This document shows, piece by piece, positions 46,685 through 59,194 of a stretch of 64,000 nucleotides of DNA; positions within the stretch are counted from its first letter, which is position 1, and each line of letters starts with the position of its first letter. The DNA comes from Sapria himalayana (Eukaryota > Streptophyta > Magnoliopsida > Malpighiales > Rafflesiaceae). The position numbers and the translations under genes were made by a program. The stretch is taken from the NCBI GenBank assembly GCA_029783825.1, contig JAREIK010002246.1, forward strand, positions 317,501 through 381,500. The letters are read 5' to 3'. The notes beneath the pieces were generated by a model. The model did no database searches, was not told where the DNA came from, and saw nothing but the letters and a program-made list of their open reading frames with translations.

Positions 46685-47507
46685 GTTCAAAGTAGTTGCC
46701 TATTACTTTAGCATGTTTGAGTTGCCTAAAGAATGAAAAAGTATGATAGTTATATGTATCCCAAAAAAAGAAACCTTGGAACTTGTGTGAATTTGAGAGT
46801 GATTATGCTATATATTGTCACCAATAAAATTATAGCCAAGCTACTTGAAAAAAGGCTAGAGATTATTCTTCCCACAATCATTTAAAAGGAACAATCAACC
46901 ATTATGAAAGAAAGATTGATATCAAAAAAATACTTTTTCTAGACAATGAGAAAATTTTGATTCTTAAAATAATGGATTTACCTCATATATAAAAACATTT
47001 TCCACAACCAGTTCTTGGTACTAATCAATAGAGATACACCTTACTACTTCCAAGAAAATAGGGGACTCGGGCAAGGAGATCCTCTCTCCCTACCCCTCTT
47101 CATAATTTTTGTAGAGATCCTTTCTAGAAATGTTAATAGCCATTTTACACATAGAAAGATCCTACCATATGTGCACCCAAAGGACACTCTCTTCATCATG
47201 CATCTCACAAATGTAGATGATGTTATTATTTTCTCATATGGAAATAAATCATCCTTGATAAAGCTTTTAGGCATGTAGAAATGATTTGAAGAACAAATTG
47301 GACAACATATTAATAGAGACAAATGCCATTTTTTAATGTTTGAAAAAACATTCAAAAGCTATAGTGAGGAAGGTTATGTCTATAACTAGGTTTCAAAGGA
47401 AAAAGAACATGATCTTATACTTGGGTTGCTCCATATATGTAAGTAGAAGGAAGTCAATATATTTCATCCACATCCATATGGAAAACAAGAATAAAATTTT
47501 AGGGAAG
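46685..47507 (+). mobile_element. LINE reverse transcriptase fragment
   Basis: A short piece of LINE ORF2 with several frame changes. MFELPKE and VICIPKKE near 46,710-46,775 fit the RT N-terminal fingers. GLGQGDPLSLPLFIIFVEIL (about 47,060-47,120) is the conserved GLRQGDPLSPxLF motif, and TNVDDVIIFS near 47,207-47,236 carries the catalytic aspartates at 47,216-47,221. The frame 47,015-47,275 is the best-kept part. A KCHFLMFEK stretch and SLGCSIYV-like segment follow. The fragment is cut at 47,508 by a CACTA-type terminus, so the transposon landed in it. Confidence 0.8.
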
Positions 47508-48290
47508 CACTACTACAAAAAGTTAAATAGACTATGACTGGTTTTAGGAAAAGGCTATATCTTTAGTAATACATGTAGTCTAATATTTTAGATTACATTT
47601 CACATTTTTCAAAAATTAAATGATTACATCTATAATAAAAACACATAGTCTTTATTTATCTAATAATATAAATAGATTACGTTGTTAATTAAACCATAGT
47701 ATATTATCCTTTAAGATAAATAAACTACGTTGTTAACTAATCATAGTCTTAAATTATCTTATGATATAAGAAGATTATGTTGTTAATTAAACCATAGTCT
47801 TATGTTATCTTTTACTATAAAAATACTATATTGTTAATTAAGCATTAGTCTTATATCATCTTATGATAAAAGAATACTATATTTTTAATAAAGTCACAAT
47901 CTTACATTATCTTTTAATATAGAAGACTAAAATCTTATTTAAGACGTAGTCTAATATAGAACTAAAAATTTATTTTTTTACTCTCCTAATTAAGAATGTA
48001 TTCTTACATTTTCTTATAATATCAAAAGACTATGTTGTTAATTAAACCATAGTCTTATATTATCTTTTAATATAAAAAGACTACGTTGTGAATTAAGTCA
48101 TAGTCTGGTATCATCTTATAATATACAGAGACTTTGGTTTTTATGAAGACGTTGTCTTATATTATCTTATAATATAAAAGACTATAATCTTATTTAAGAA
48201 ATAGACGAATATAAAACTAAAAATTTATTTTTTTGCTGCTATTTAAGAATTGAATCTTTTAAACTTTTCCTTAAAAGGATAAAAAACAAA
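47508..48290 (+). mobile_element. CACTA-like element end with subterminal repeats, truncated
   Basis: CACTACTACAAAAAG at 47,508 is a standard CACTA terminus, preceded by AAG. After it, about a dozen roughly 50-bp units with consensus AGACTACGTTGTTAATTAA, ACCATAGTCTTATATTATC and TTTTAATATAA run to 48.2 kb. Each unit contains an AGACTA...TAGTCT dyad. No matching opposite terminus (TTTTTGTAGTAGTG) and no transposase are visible downstream; the element gives way to a T-rich minisatellite at 48.3 kb. Confidence 0.8.
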
Positions 48291-48295
48291 AAAGC

Positions 48296-49638
48296 CAATT
48301 TTTTTGTTGTTTTTTTATTGTTTTTATGCTTCATTTTTTTTTATATTTTTTTTATTTTTTTTATTTTTTTTTTGTTTGCTTTTGTTTTTATTTTATTATT
48401 TTATTATTTTATTGTTGTATTGTTGTATTGTTTTTTCTTCTTTTTTGTTTCTTTTGTTTTTATTTTTTTTGTTGCATGTTTTTTTGTTGTTTTATTATTA
48501 TTATTTTTTGTTTTCAATTTATTTTGGTATTTGTTTTTTTTTATTTTTTAATATATATCTTTGTCTTTTTTTTTGTTTTTTTTTTGTTTTTATTTTTTTT
48601 ATTTTTTATGTTTTTAACTTTATTGTTTCTTGTTTTTTGTTGTTGTTTTTTGATGTTTTTACTTTTATTGTTTCTTGTTTTTTTTTGTTTTTTTTTTTTG
48701 TTTATTGTTTTGTTTTGTTATTGCTTTGTTTTTGTTTTGTTTTTGTTTTGTTTTTGCTTTGTTTTTGCTTTGTTTTTGTTTCGTTTTTGTTTTGTTTTTG
48801 TTTTGTTTTTGTTTTGTTTTTGTTTGGTTTTTGTTTTGTTTTTGTTTGGTTTTTGTTTTGTTTTTGTTTGGTTTTTGTTTTGTTTTTGTTTTGTTTTTGA
48901 TTTGTTTTTGCTTTGTTTTTGTATTGTTTTTGTTTTGTTTTTGTTTTGTTTTTGTTTGGTTTTTATTTGGTTTTTGTTTTGTTTTTGTTTGGTTTTTGTT
49001 TGGTTTTTGTTTTGTTTTTGTTTTGTTTTTGTTTTGTTTTTGTTTTGTTTTGTTTTGTTTTTGTTTTCTTATTGTTTTTTTTATTTTTTTTGTGTTTTCT
49101 TTGTTTTTTTTATTTTTTTATATTTTTCATTATGTTTTTTGTTTTTTTTTGGGTTTTTATTGTTTTTTATTTTTTTTTATTTTTTTATTTTTTTGTTATT
49201 TTTGTTATTTTTGTTATTTTTTTATTTTTTTGTCATTTTTGTTATTTTTGTTATTTTTGTTATTTTTGTTATTTTTTTTATTTTTTTTTATTTTTTTATT
49301 TTTTATTTTTTGTTATTTTTTTAGATTATTGTGTTTGTTTTTCTTTTTTATATTTTTTAAAGTTTTTGTTTTTGTTTGTTTTTTTCTTTATTTTTTTTTT
49401 GTTTTTTTAAATTTTTGTTTTGTTTTGTTTTTGTTTTGTTTTTGTTTTGTTGTTGTTTTTTTAATTTTTTTTTGTTTTCTATCTTTTTTGTTTTTTTTTT
49501 AATTTTAATTTTTTTGTTTATATTTTTGTTATTTTGTTTTTTTAATGTTTTTTTTATTTTTTTTTAAAGTCTTTTATTTTTTTTTGTTTTAAAGTCTTTT
49601 ATCTTTTGTTTTTATTTTTTTTTTTTTTGTTGTTTTTT
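48296..49638. repeat. T-rich minisatellite, core 11-bp TTTTTGTTTTG
   Basis: Almost pure T with regularly spaced G. Between about 48,716 and 49,066 the unit is an 11-bp GTTTTGTTTTT, giving an 11-residue Phe/Val/Leu/Cys repeat in all three plus frames. Around 49,195-49,275 the unit is TTATTTTTG. Frames up to 332 codons here are artefacts. It abuts the truncated CACTA end on the left. Confidence 0.9.
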
Positions 49639-49838
49639 AATTATTATGAGATCCAGTACATTAGTGATGGTTTAAACGCATATAAAATGAGAAATGAGAA
49701 TTTCAAGATTTATAGAGGAGAACTCCCTATGAGTATTTTAAATTTAAAGTAAAGACTTATCTCAATTTGTCCAAATAGGGCTTAGAAAAAAATTATTGGG
49801 TATGCTTGGGTTTGGGCGTACCAAAATATTTTTTATTT
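49639..49838. other. Short unique spacer
   Basis: About 200 bp of non-repetitive AT-rich DNA between the T-rich minisatellite and the AAGAATAAG array. No feature is recognised. Confidence 0.6.
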
Positions 49839-50054
49839 AAATAATAAGAAGAATAATAAGCATATGAATATTAAAAAGAATAATAAGAATAAGAAGAATA
49901 AAAAGAATGAGAAGAATGAGAAAAATGAGAAAAATAAGAATAAGAACAATAAGAAGAATAAGTATAATATGAAAAATAAAGAGAATAAGGAGAATAAAAA
50001 TAAAAATAAAAATAAAAAGAATCAAAAGAAAAAGAAGCATAATAAGTATAAGAA

Positions 50055-50139
<85 letters not shown>

Positions 50140-50171
50140 GAATAAGACGAGTAAGAAGAATAAGAAGTATA

Positions 50172-50228
<57 letters not shown>

Positions 50229-51621
50229 GAAAAAGAAGAATAAGAAGAAAAAGAATAATAAGAAAATCAAGAAGAATAAAAAGAATAAGAAGAATATGAG
50301 AATAAGAGAAAAAGAAGAATAAGAAGATTAAAAAGATTAAAAAGAAAAAGAAGAATATGAAAAATAAGGAGAATAAGAATAAAAATAAAAATAAAAAGAA
50401 TCAAATGAATAAGAAGAATAAGAATAATAAGAATAATAGTATTAATAATAAGAAATATAAACTTAATAAAAAGAGTAAAAAGAATAACATGAAAAGGATG
50501 AATAAGAAGAATAACATGAAAAGGATGAATAATAAGAATAAGAATAAAAAGAATAATAATAAAAATAAGTAGAATAAGAAGAAAAGTAAGTATAATAAGA
50601 ATAAGAATAATAAGAAGAATAAGAAGAATAAAAAAATATAAGAATAATACTAAAAATAATAAGAATAAGAAGAAAAGAAGAATAAGAAGAATTAGAAGAA
50701 AAGAAGAATAAGAAGAATAAGAATAAAAATAAGAATGAGAAGAATAAGAAGAATAAGAAGAAAAAGAAGATAAAGAAGAAAAAGAAGATAAAGAAAAATA
50801 AGAAAAATAAGAAGATAAAGAAGAATAAGAAGGATAAGAAGGATAAGAAGAATAAAAAGAATAACAAGAAAAATAAGAATAAAAAAAATAAGTAAAATAA
50901 AAAGAATAAGTTGAATAAGAAAAAATAAGAAGAATAATAAGAAAAATAAAAATAAGAATATTAAAATAAAAAAAAGAATAAAAAAATAAAAAAAAATGAA
51001 TAAAAAAGATAAAAAGAATAAGAAGAATAAGAAGAATAAGTAGAATAAAAAGAATATGAAAAATAAGAAGAATAATAAGAATTGGAAAAATTATAAGAAT
51101 AAGAAAAATAAGAAGTATTAGATGAATTAGATGAATAAAACGAATAATAAGAATAAGAAGAATAAAAAAAATAAAAAAGAATGGACAAAAATTAAGAATA
51201 GAAAAAGAAAGAATAATTAAGAAGAGTGAGAAGAATAAGAAGAATAAGAAGAATACAAATAATAAGAATGATAAAAAGAATAATAAGAATAAGAAAAATA
51301 AAATTAATAAGAATAATAAGAAGAATAACATAAAAAAGATGAATAAGAATAAAAATAAAAATAAAAAGAATCAAAAGAATAAGAAGAATAAGAATAATAA
51401 AAATATTATTATTATTTTTATTTTTAATAATAATAAAATTAAAATAATAAGAAGAATAATAAGAATAAGAAAAATAAATTTAATAAGAAGAATAACATGA
51501 AAAGGATGAATAAGAAGAATAAGAATAAAAAGAAGAATAATATAAATAAGAAAAATAAGATGAAAAGGAAGAATTAGAAGAATTAGAAGAATGAGAAAAA
51601 AAGAATAATAAGAATAATAAG

Positions 51622-51652
<31 letters not shown>

Positions 51653-52164
51653 TAAAGAATAAGAAAAATAAGAAGAATAAAAAGCATATGAATATTAAAA
51701 AGAATAATAAGAATAAGAAGAATAAGAAGAATAAGAACAATAAGAAGATTAAGAAGAATAAGTAGAATACGAAAAATAAAGAGATAAAGGAGAATAAGAA
51801 TAAAAATAAAAATAAAAAGAATAAAAAGAAAAAGAAGCATAATAAGTATAAGAATAATAATAATAATAATAATAATAATATAACAATAATAATAATAAGA
51901 ATAACAAGAATAAGATGAATAATAAGAATAAGAAAGAATAAGACGAGTAAGAAGAGTAACAAGAATAAGATGAGAAGAATAATAATAAAAATAAGAAGAA
52001 TAAGAAGAATAAGAAAATTAAGAAGAATAAAAAGAATAAGAAGAATTAGAGAATAAGAAGAATAAGAAGAATAAAAAGAAAAAGAAGAATAAGAAGAATA
52101 TGAAAAATAAGGAGAATAAGAAGAAAAATAAAAATAAAAAGAATCAAAAGAATAAGAATAAGAA

Positions 52165-52206
<42 letters not shown>

Positions 52207-54858
52207 TAATACTAATAAGAAGAATAAGAAGAATAACATGAAAAGGATGAATAAGAAGAATAAAAATAAAAAGAAGAATAATAAAAATAAGTAGAATAAG
52301 AAGAAAAGTAAGTATAAGAAGAATAAGAAGAATAAAAAGAATTAAAAATATAAGAATAATATTAAAAATAATAAGAATAAGAAGAAAAGAAGAATAAGAA
52401 GAATTAGATGAATTAGATGAATTAGAAGAAAAGAAGAATAAAAAGAATAAGAATAAAAATAAGAATGAGAAGAATAAGAAGAATAAAAAGAATAAGAAGA
52501 AAAAGAAGATAAAGAAGAATAAGAAGAATAAGAAGAATAAAAAGAATAACAAGAATAATAAGAATAAGAAAAATAAGTAAAATAAAAAGAATAAGATGAA
52601 TAAGAAAAAATAAGAAGAATAATAAGAAAAATAAAAATAAGAATATTAAATAAAAAAAAGAAGAAAAAAATAAAAAAATGAATAAGAAGGATAAAAAGAA
52701 TAAGAAGAATAAAAAAAATAAAAAGAATATGAATAATAAGAAGAATAAGAAGAATAGGAAGAATTATAAGAATAAGAAAAATAAGAAATATTAGATGAAT
52801 TAGATGAATAAAAAGAATAATAAGAATAAGAAGAATAAAAAAAATAAAAAAGAAAAAACAAAAATTAAGAATAGAAAAAGAAAGATGAATTAAGAAGAGT
52901 AAGAAGAATAAGAAGAATGGGTAGAATATGAAGAATAAAAAGAATAAGAATAATACAAATAATAAGAAGGATAAAAAGAATAGTAAGAATAAGAAAAATA
53001 AAATTAATAAGAAGAATAAGAAAATAACATAAAAAAGATGAATAAGAATAAAAATAAAAATAAAAATAAAAAGAATCAAAACAATAAGAAGAATAAGAAG
53101 AAGAAGAATAATAATAATATTATTATATTTAATAATAATAAAAATAAAAAGAATAAGAATAATAATAAGAATAAGAAAAATAAAATTAATAAGAATAAAA
53201 AAGAAGAATAACATGAAAAAGATGAATAAGAAGAATAAGAATAAAAGAAGAATAGTATAAATAAGAAAAATAAGATGAAAAGGAAGAATAAGATGAAAAG
53301 GAAGAATAAGAAGAATTAGAAGAATTAGAAGAATGAGAAAAAAAAGAAGAATAAGAAGAATAAGAAGAAAAAGAAGAATAAGAAGAATAAGAAGAATAAG
53401 AAGAATAAGAAGAAGAATAATAATAATAATAATTAGAATAAGATGAATAAAATGAAAAAGAAGAATAAGAAGAAAATGAAAAATAAGAAGAATAAGAATA
53501 ATAAGAATAATAAGAATAATAAGAATAATAAGAAGAATAAGAATAATAAGAATAATAAGAATAATAAGAATATTAAAAATAATAAGAAGAATAAGCAGAA
53601 TAAAAAGAAGAATTAGAATAATAAAAAGAATAAGAAGAATAAGAAGAATAATAAGAAAAAAAAGAATAAGAAAAATAAAGAAAATAACAAGAATAAGAAG
53701 AATAAAAAGAATAAAAAGAATAAAAAGAATAAAAAGAATAAGAAGAATAAAAATAATAAGAAGAATAATAAGATTAAGAAGAATAATAAGATTAAGAAGA
53801 ATTAAAAGAATTATAAAAATAGATAGAATAACAAGAAAAAAAAGAATTAGAACAAAAATAAGAATACAAAAAAAATAATAAAGAATAAGAATAATAAGAA
53901 GAATAAAAAGAATAAAAAAAATAAGAATAATAAGAAGAATAGGAAGAATAATAAGAATAAAAAGAATGAGAATAATAAGAAGAATAAGAAGAATAAGAAG
54001 AAAAAGAAGAATAAGAACAATAATAAGAATACGTAGAAAAAAAATAATAAATAGAATAAGAAGAATAAGTAGAATAAGAAGTATATGTAGAAGAAGAAGA
54101 ATAAGAAGTATAAAAAGAATAATAAGAATAATTATGAAAAATAAAAAGAATAAGAAGAATAGTAATAATAAAAAAAAGAATAAAAAGAATAAGAAGGATA
54201 AGAATAATAATAAGAATAAGTAGGTTAAGAAGAATAAAAAGAATAAGAAAAATAAGAAGAATATGAAAAATAAGAAGAATAAGAAGAATTCAAAGAACAA
54301 GAAGAATTGAAATAATAAGAAGAATAACAAGAATAAGAAGAATAATAAGATTAATAAAGATTAAGACGTGTAAGGAGAGTAAGAAGATTAAGAAGAGTAG
54401 AAGAATAATAAGAATAAGCAGAATAAGATGAATAAGAAATTTAACAACAATAAGAAGAATAAGAAGAATAAAAAGAATAAGAAGAATAAGAAGAATAAGA
54501 AGAATAAGAAGATTATGAAGATTAAGAAGAATAAGAAGAATATGAAAAATAATGAGAATTACTATAAAAATAAAAATAAAATGAATCAAAAGAATAAGAA
54601 GAATAAAAAGAATAAGAATAAGAATAATAATAATAATAAGAAAAATAAAATTAATAAGAAGAATAAGAAGAATAAGAATAAAAGAAGAATAATAAAAATA
54701 AAAAGAATAAGAAAAAAAGAAGTATAAGAAGAAGAAGAAGAATAATAATAATAATAATAATAAGAATATAAAAATAATAAAAAAATAATAAGAATAAGAA
54801 GAATTAGAAAAATTACAAGAAAACAAAAATAAGAAGGATAAGAATAATAAAAAGAATA
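49839..54858. repeat. AAGAATAAG/AAT purine-rich array, about 5 kb
   Basis: The basic words are AAGAATAAG and GAATAAGAA with almost no C. Long (AAT)n tracts occur at about 50,057-50,139, 50,168-50,228, 51,622-51,650, 51,850-51,895 and 52,168-52,206. A 662-codon minus-strand frame (52,342-54,330) and others are stop-free only because of composition. The array continues on the far side of the LINE at 60.25 kb. Confidence 0.95.
49860..53345. repeat. Tandem segmental duplication of about 1.75 kb inside the array
   Basis: Ordered landmarks of the first copy recur in the second. GCATATGAATATT lies at 49,860 and 51,684; AAAGAAGCATAATAAGTATAAG at 50,031 and 51,831; AACATGAAAAGGATG at 50,486 and 52,235; ATTAGATGAATTAGATGAAT at 51,118 and 52,790; AACATAAAAAAGATG at 51,327 and 53,026; AACATGAAAARGATG at 51,494 and 53,210. 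Offsets fall from 1,824 to about 1,670-1,716 through indels. The duplication therefore spans about 49,860-51,600 and 51,684-53,345. Confidence 0.85.
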
Positions 54859-54873
54859 AGATATAATTGGGGG

Positions 54874-55067
54874 TTGGAGGAAGGCGGAAGGAGGAAGGAG
54901 AAAATAAAAGGGGCAGAAAAAATTAAAGAAATAGAGAGATATAATTGGGGGGATGATGATCTTCTCTCTGAGGAGGGCTTGGAGGCAAAAAGCTGGTTGT
55001 ATATAAGACAGGATAAATATGAAGTGAGGCACATCTCTAATCTACCTCAGGATGATTTAAATGAATA
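54874..55067 (+). pseudogene. Possible LINE ORF1 remnant
   Basis: An open frame of 64 codons starting at 54,874 is charged (KIKEIERYNWGDDDLLSEEG) and lies where ORF1 or its end is expected in a plant LINE. A similarly charged stretch with ELKRMRKGQEKMKLEKEQ follows near 55,110-55,165. No CCHC knuckle is visible. The link to ORF1 is inferred from position. Confidence 0.4.
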
Positions 55068-55274
55068 GAATATGCTCTGATTTATCCCACATGATAGCGA
55101 ATGTGCAATTGAAGAATTAAAAAGAATGAGGAAAGGCCAGGAAAAAATGAAACTAGAAAAAGAGCAGGCGCCACCTAGCTCAAGTAAAGCTTCTAGAAAT
55201 AGAAAAAAGATATTTAAATATGAAGTATTATTTGAAATGCATCACTAAAGCACATACAAGATTTACATAGATAT

Positions 55275-55863
55275 GTTTAATAGCTTTTATTGGAACATAA
55301 GAGTAGTGGTGAATACTCCTATGATAAATAGAATTAGATAGTTCATTAAAATACACAAAATTAATATTGTAATCTTAGATGAACCAATGGTAATAAAATA
55401 ACAAATAGAAAAATATAAGAATTTGATTGACTTCAATCGGGCCTATTCAAATCTGAATGGTAAGATATGGGTCCTATGGAATAAGTCAATGGAGGTTGAA
55501 ATAGTTGTAGAAGCTGAGCAAATTATTAGCTTCAAATTAGGTAAATCAGATTTCATCATTTCAGTGGTGTATGCTAGTAATTCTAGAAAAGGTAGAAAAT
55601 TTATATGGCAAGCAATGGATGATATAGCAGCAAAGAAAACTCCGTGGATTATTGGAAGAGATTTCAATGTGATTAGAAATCCTAGCGAAAGAAGGGGGGG
55701 TAGACCTCCTGACCAGATTGCATTAGATCAGTTCAACCATGCAATTGCAAGAGCAGATTTAATGGAGATGGACTTTCTTGGGTCAAATTTTAAATGGTGC
55801 AATAATTGGAATAGGTGGGGAGTAATATGGTCTAGGCTGGATCGAGTTCTACTCAACACATAA
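55275..55863 (+). pseudogene. LINE endonuclease domain
   Basis: FYWNIR near 55,285-55,305 is the WNxRG start of the domain, and INIVILDEP near 55,360-55,385 contains the catalytic-glutamate EP motif. The main open frame (55,423-55,860) carries KIWVLWNKS, FIISVVYASNSRKGR, the catalytic segment WIIGRDFNVIRNPSERRGG near 55,646-55,702 (GRDFN in place of GGDFN), and FKWCNNW followed by SRLDRVL at its end, matching the TWxNxR and xRLDRxL motifs. Stops at the 5' side separate the first motifs from the rest. Confidence 0.88.
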
Positions 55864-56289
55864 TTGATGGACAATATGGGAGGAATTAAAATCAAATATT
55901 TAAGTAGAACCTGCTTGAACTATAGCCTGCTCCTTATGGCATTTGAGGTAAGTAATTGAAAAAACTATGAGTTCAAATTTCCAAACATGTGGGGATTGCA
56001 TAAGGGTTTTGATGCCATAGTAAAAGAATCATGGGGAAAACCAGCTACAAGCATTCCTATGCAAATCTTGGCAAAAAAACTTCGAACCTTGTGATTCTCA
56101 CTTGTTAAATGGAATAAAAAGAATTTTGAAAATTTTAATAAAAATATTCAGGAAGCTGAACAGAAGGTTGAGAAGCTTGAAATAGAATATGAGGAGAGGC
56201 AAGATGACATCTTTAGAATTGAGTTAAGTAAAGTGAGAGCACATTTGAGGCTTCAAATGCAAATGGAAGAAGTTTTTTGGAAGTAGAGT

Positions 56290-57715
56290 GACAGAGTTAA
56301 GTGGCTAAAAGACGGAGATAAAAATACGAAATATTTCAATGCTATGGCAAAAATAAGAAGGCAGAAACAAAGTATAAAAGGATTAAAATTAGCAAATGGG
56401 CAATGGTTAGAAAAGGAAGATGAAATAAAAAATGAACTAGAAAAACATTTTAAAAATCATTTATGCAGTGCGAACACACCTAGAAGGGCCTCATCAATGC
56501 AATATATTGAGAGGAATGTCTCAGATGAAGATAAAAAAAATTAGAAGAACTCCCCACAGAGGAAGAGGTAATGGTGGTAGCATTTAGTGTGAACAAAGAT
56601 AGCGTGGCAGGTTCAGATGGGTGGAATAATGGTTTTTTTCAGAATAGTTGGCATTTTATCAAAAAATAGCTGATAGCTGCTATTGCTAGTATCTTTGCTA
56701 GCATAGAGATTTAAAAAGCATGGGTGAATTCTTACATTATATTGATTCCTAAGAAGGCTAATCCACAGATGGGAGAAGATTATAGGCCAATCAGCCTATG
56801 CAATTCTATTTATAAGATTCTAGCTAAATTACTACAGGGCAGGCTCAACAAAATTCTCCCCTCTATCATATCTGTTGAACAAACCGATTTTGTAAAGGAT
56901 TGGTCGATAATGGAGAATATTAATTTAGCTTCAGAAATAATAAAGGAAATAGGAGCTAAAGCAAGAGGGCATAACGTAATATTAAAGCTAGACTTGTCCA
57001 AAGCATTCGATAAAGTTGAATGAGATATTTTATGCTTTTTAATGAGAAAGATGAGTTTTTTGGAATTCTGGATAGACCTAATGCATAGATGCATTTCTAG
57101 CGCATGGGTTAAAATTCTCATAAATGGACAGGCTAGCGAAGAATTTAAACCTACAAGAGGGCTTAGACAAGTGGACCCTCTCTCGCCATATTTATTTAAT
57201 ACTTATCTAGAGCTCTTATAGTAAATCTAAAAAAGGATATGAGAGAAGGAAAAATCATTACATATAAATAGCCAAGGAGCACACCAACTGTGAGCTGCTT
57301 GGTTTATATGGATGATATTATTTTTTCAAATGCAAATAGCAGATCCATGAGAAATTTAATGAAGTTGCTGTAGAATTTGGAGGTAGAATCGAGGCAAGTG
57401 TTAAATATAAATAAATGTCAATTTATAATTGCAAAGAACACGCCCGAAAACATAGCTACAAAAATTAAAAATCTCATGGGTTTCACACATAAAAAAGGAG
57501 CTCTAAGCTACTTAGGTTGCCCTATTTATGAGGGAAGGTTGAAGGAGAAGTATTTAATAGGCCTGGTTGAAAAGTTGAGGCAAAAAATTATGGGTTGGAA
57601 AGAAGACCTACTAAATAAAAAAAATTACATTAATCACGTACGTGCTACAAGGCACACTAGCATACACTTTAATGGCTTTACAACCACCAAAAAACATACT
57701 TACAAAGCTTGAAAG
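56290..57715 (+). pseudogene. LINE reverse transcriptase domain
   Basis: VKWLKDGDKNTKYFNAMAK near 56,297-56,354 precedes the RT. Then come AGSDGWNNGFF near 56,609, YIILIPKKANPQMGEDYRPI near 56,733-56,792 continuing into SLCNSIYKILAK, ILKLDLSKAFDKVEW-like sequence (with TGA for W) at about 56,980-57,022, GLRQVDPLSPYLF near 57,160-57,200 (V in place of G), and the catalytic YMDD at 57,305-57,316. QVLNINKCQFIIAKN and LSYLGCPIYEGR near 57,395-57,540 follow. At least five frame breaks or stops separate these blocks. Confidence 0.9.
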
Positions 57716-58500
57716 AGAAATGTCTAATTTTGTATGGGTTAAAAGAGAAGGAAAAAATAAAACTCATTGGAAAAGATGGAGAGATCTTTGTTTCCCGATG
57801 GAGGAAGGAGGTTTAGATTTCTATAGATTGAATGATATAGCCAAAGCTTGTGATTGTAAAAATTGGAAGAGTTTTAAAAATAATAAAAGTGATAGTCTTT
57901 GGGTGATATATATGAAAGCTAGATATAGCTTAGGTGATAAAGCATTCAAGAATCCAAAAAAAGCAACAAAAAGCTGGATGTTGTTGTATAAGCAACAAAT
58001 CATTGTGGAGAAACATGTGATATTAAAAAGCTCAGAGTGGAAATGGTCTCTGAACCCACAAGAAAAATTTACACTAAAAAGTGCTAAAGAACTTGTTAGA
58101 ATTAATAAACCTCCACTAGGTATCTTTGAAAGAACATGGATGAAGGTGCTCCCACAAAAAATGAATGTGTTCATGTGGAAACTTCTCTCAAAGGGGATTC
58201 ATGTGGATAAGAATATTCAAAGGAAAGACATAATATTAGCATCCAGATGTGAATGCTACAGACAAGATATAGAAAACTCGGATCATCTTTTTTCAACGGG
58301 AAAAATACCTTGAAAAATATGGAATAAATTAGAAATGGAAGTGGATATAGAAACTAGCACAACATTACTTGAAGTGAGGTTAAAAAAATGGAGGGATAGT
58401 CACACTAAAAATAAGATTCTAAAATGGATAAGAAATTACATTCCGCATATCATAGTATGGTGCTTATGGAAGTCCAGAAATAAGTAGGTTTGATGGTGTT
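57642..58500 (+). pseudogene. LINE zf-RVT domain
   Basis: After a frameshift at about 57,640-57,710 the frame 57,642-58,310 continues with NFVWVKREGKNKTHWKRW, CFPMEEGGLDFYRLNDIAKA, then FTLKSAKELV near 58,068-58,097 and VLPQKMNVFMWKLLSKGIHV near 58,147-58,206, which match the zf-RVT region. Cys/His residues (CECYRQD and DHLF) near 58,248-58,290 represent the zinc-binding end. It stops at 58,311, but matching sequence (IVWCLWKSRNK) continues to about 58,485. Confidence 0.85.
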
Positions 58501-58555
58501 TCGATGAATGACATAAACATATTAGAAAAAAATTAAAAATGAAAGCACATTTATT

Positions 58556-59194
58556 TTGGCCTGTAAGCCAATAAAATTGAGTAGAATAGGACTAGAGGAG
58601 AACATGAAGTTAACTTGGGGCCTCTCTACACGTGATAAGAAAATGCTAGCAATAAAAGTTATAAGCTGGAATAAGCCCCCTCAAGGAGGCTTAGTTCTAA
58701 ACATAGATGGGAACTTTAAGAGGAATATGGGAGTAGCTGGTGGAGGAGGTGTGATTAGAAATCAAGAGGGAACTGTAATAAAAGCATTCACAATGGGGGG
58801 TATGGCCTCCTTAGCCTTGCACGCTGAAATTAAAGCATTATATAAACGAATGAAAATTTGTAAGGAAAATAACTTTTAAAATATTCAAGTTTAGGTAGAT
58901 TCAAGCCTATTAGTTGATTTAGTGATAGGTAAAATAGATTTATGGAAGTTTGAGGATGACATTAATAAAATTAAAAGTTTAATAAAAGAATTAAATGGTA
59001 GAATCACCCACATTTTTAGGGAGGAAAATGCCGTGAATGATAAATTAGCTAATGATGGTAGAGAGAAAGGAGCACATGAATTCGATGGTGTTAATATTCC
59101 AAACAAATTCAATGGATTAATAAATTTAGATAAAATAAGTTTTCCCTATATTAGAGTTCAAAAAATTAAAAGATTAAAACGAAATAAGTTGTAG
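58556..59194 (+). pseudogene. LINE RNase H (RVT_3) domain
   Basis: The frame 58,556-58,879 contains LVLNIDGNFKRN near 58,690-58,725 (first catalytic aspartate), GGGVIRNQEG, and ALHAEIKALYKRM near 58,816-58,855 (catalytic glutamate). After stops at 58,877-58,900 the frame resumes with VDSSLLVDLV near 58,895 (second aspartate) and ITHIFREENAVNDKLANDG near 59,003-59,058 (the HxxREENxxAD motif of plant RNase H-type domains). It ends at 59,194. This 3' RNase H is typical of a subset of plant L1 elements. The two or three stops break the frame. Confidence 0.88.

Noticed and set aside
48304..49502. Several Phe/Val/Leu/Cys-rich plus-strand frames up to 332 codons
   Set aside because: All three frames read the 11-bp T-rich minisatellite with the same residue pattern, so they are not separate proteins.
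52342..54330. 662-codon minus-strand reading frame rich in Leu, Ile and Phe
   Set aside because: It lies wholly within the AAGAATAAG array. The pyrimidine strand cannot form TAA, TAG or TGA easily, so long frames appear in several phases; residues mirror the repeat unit and no domain is present.
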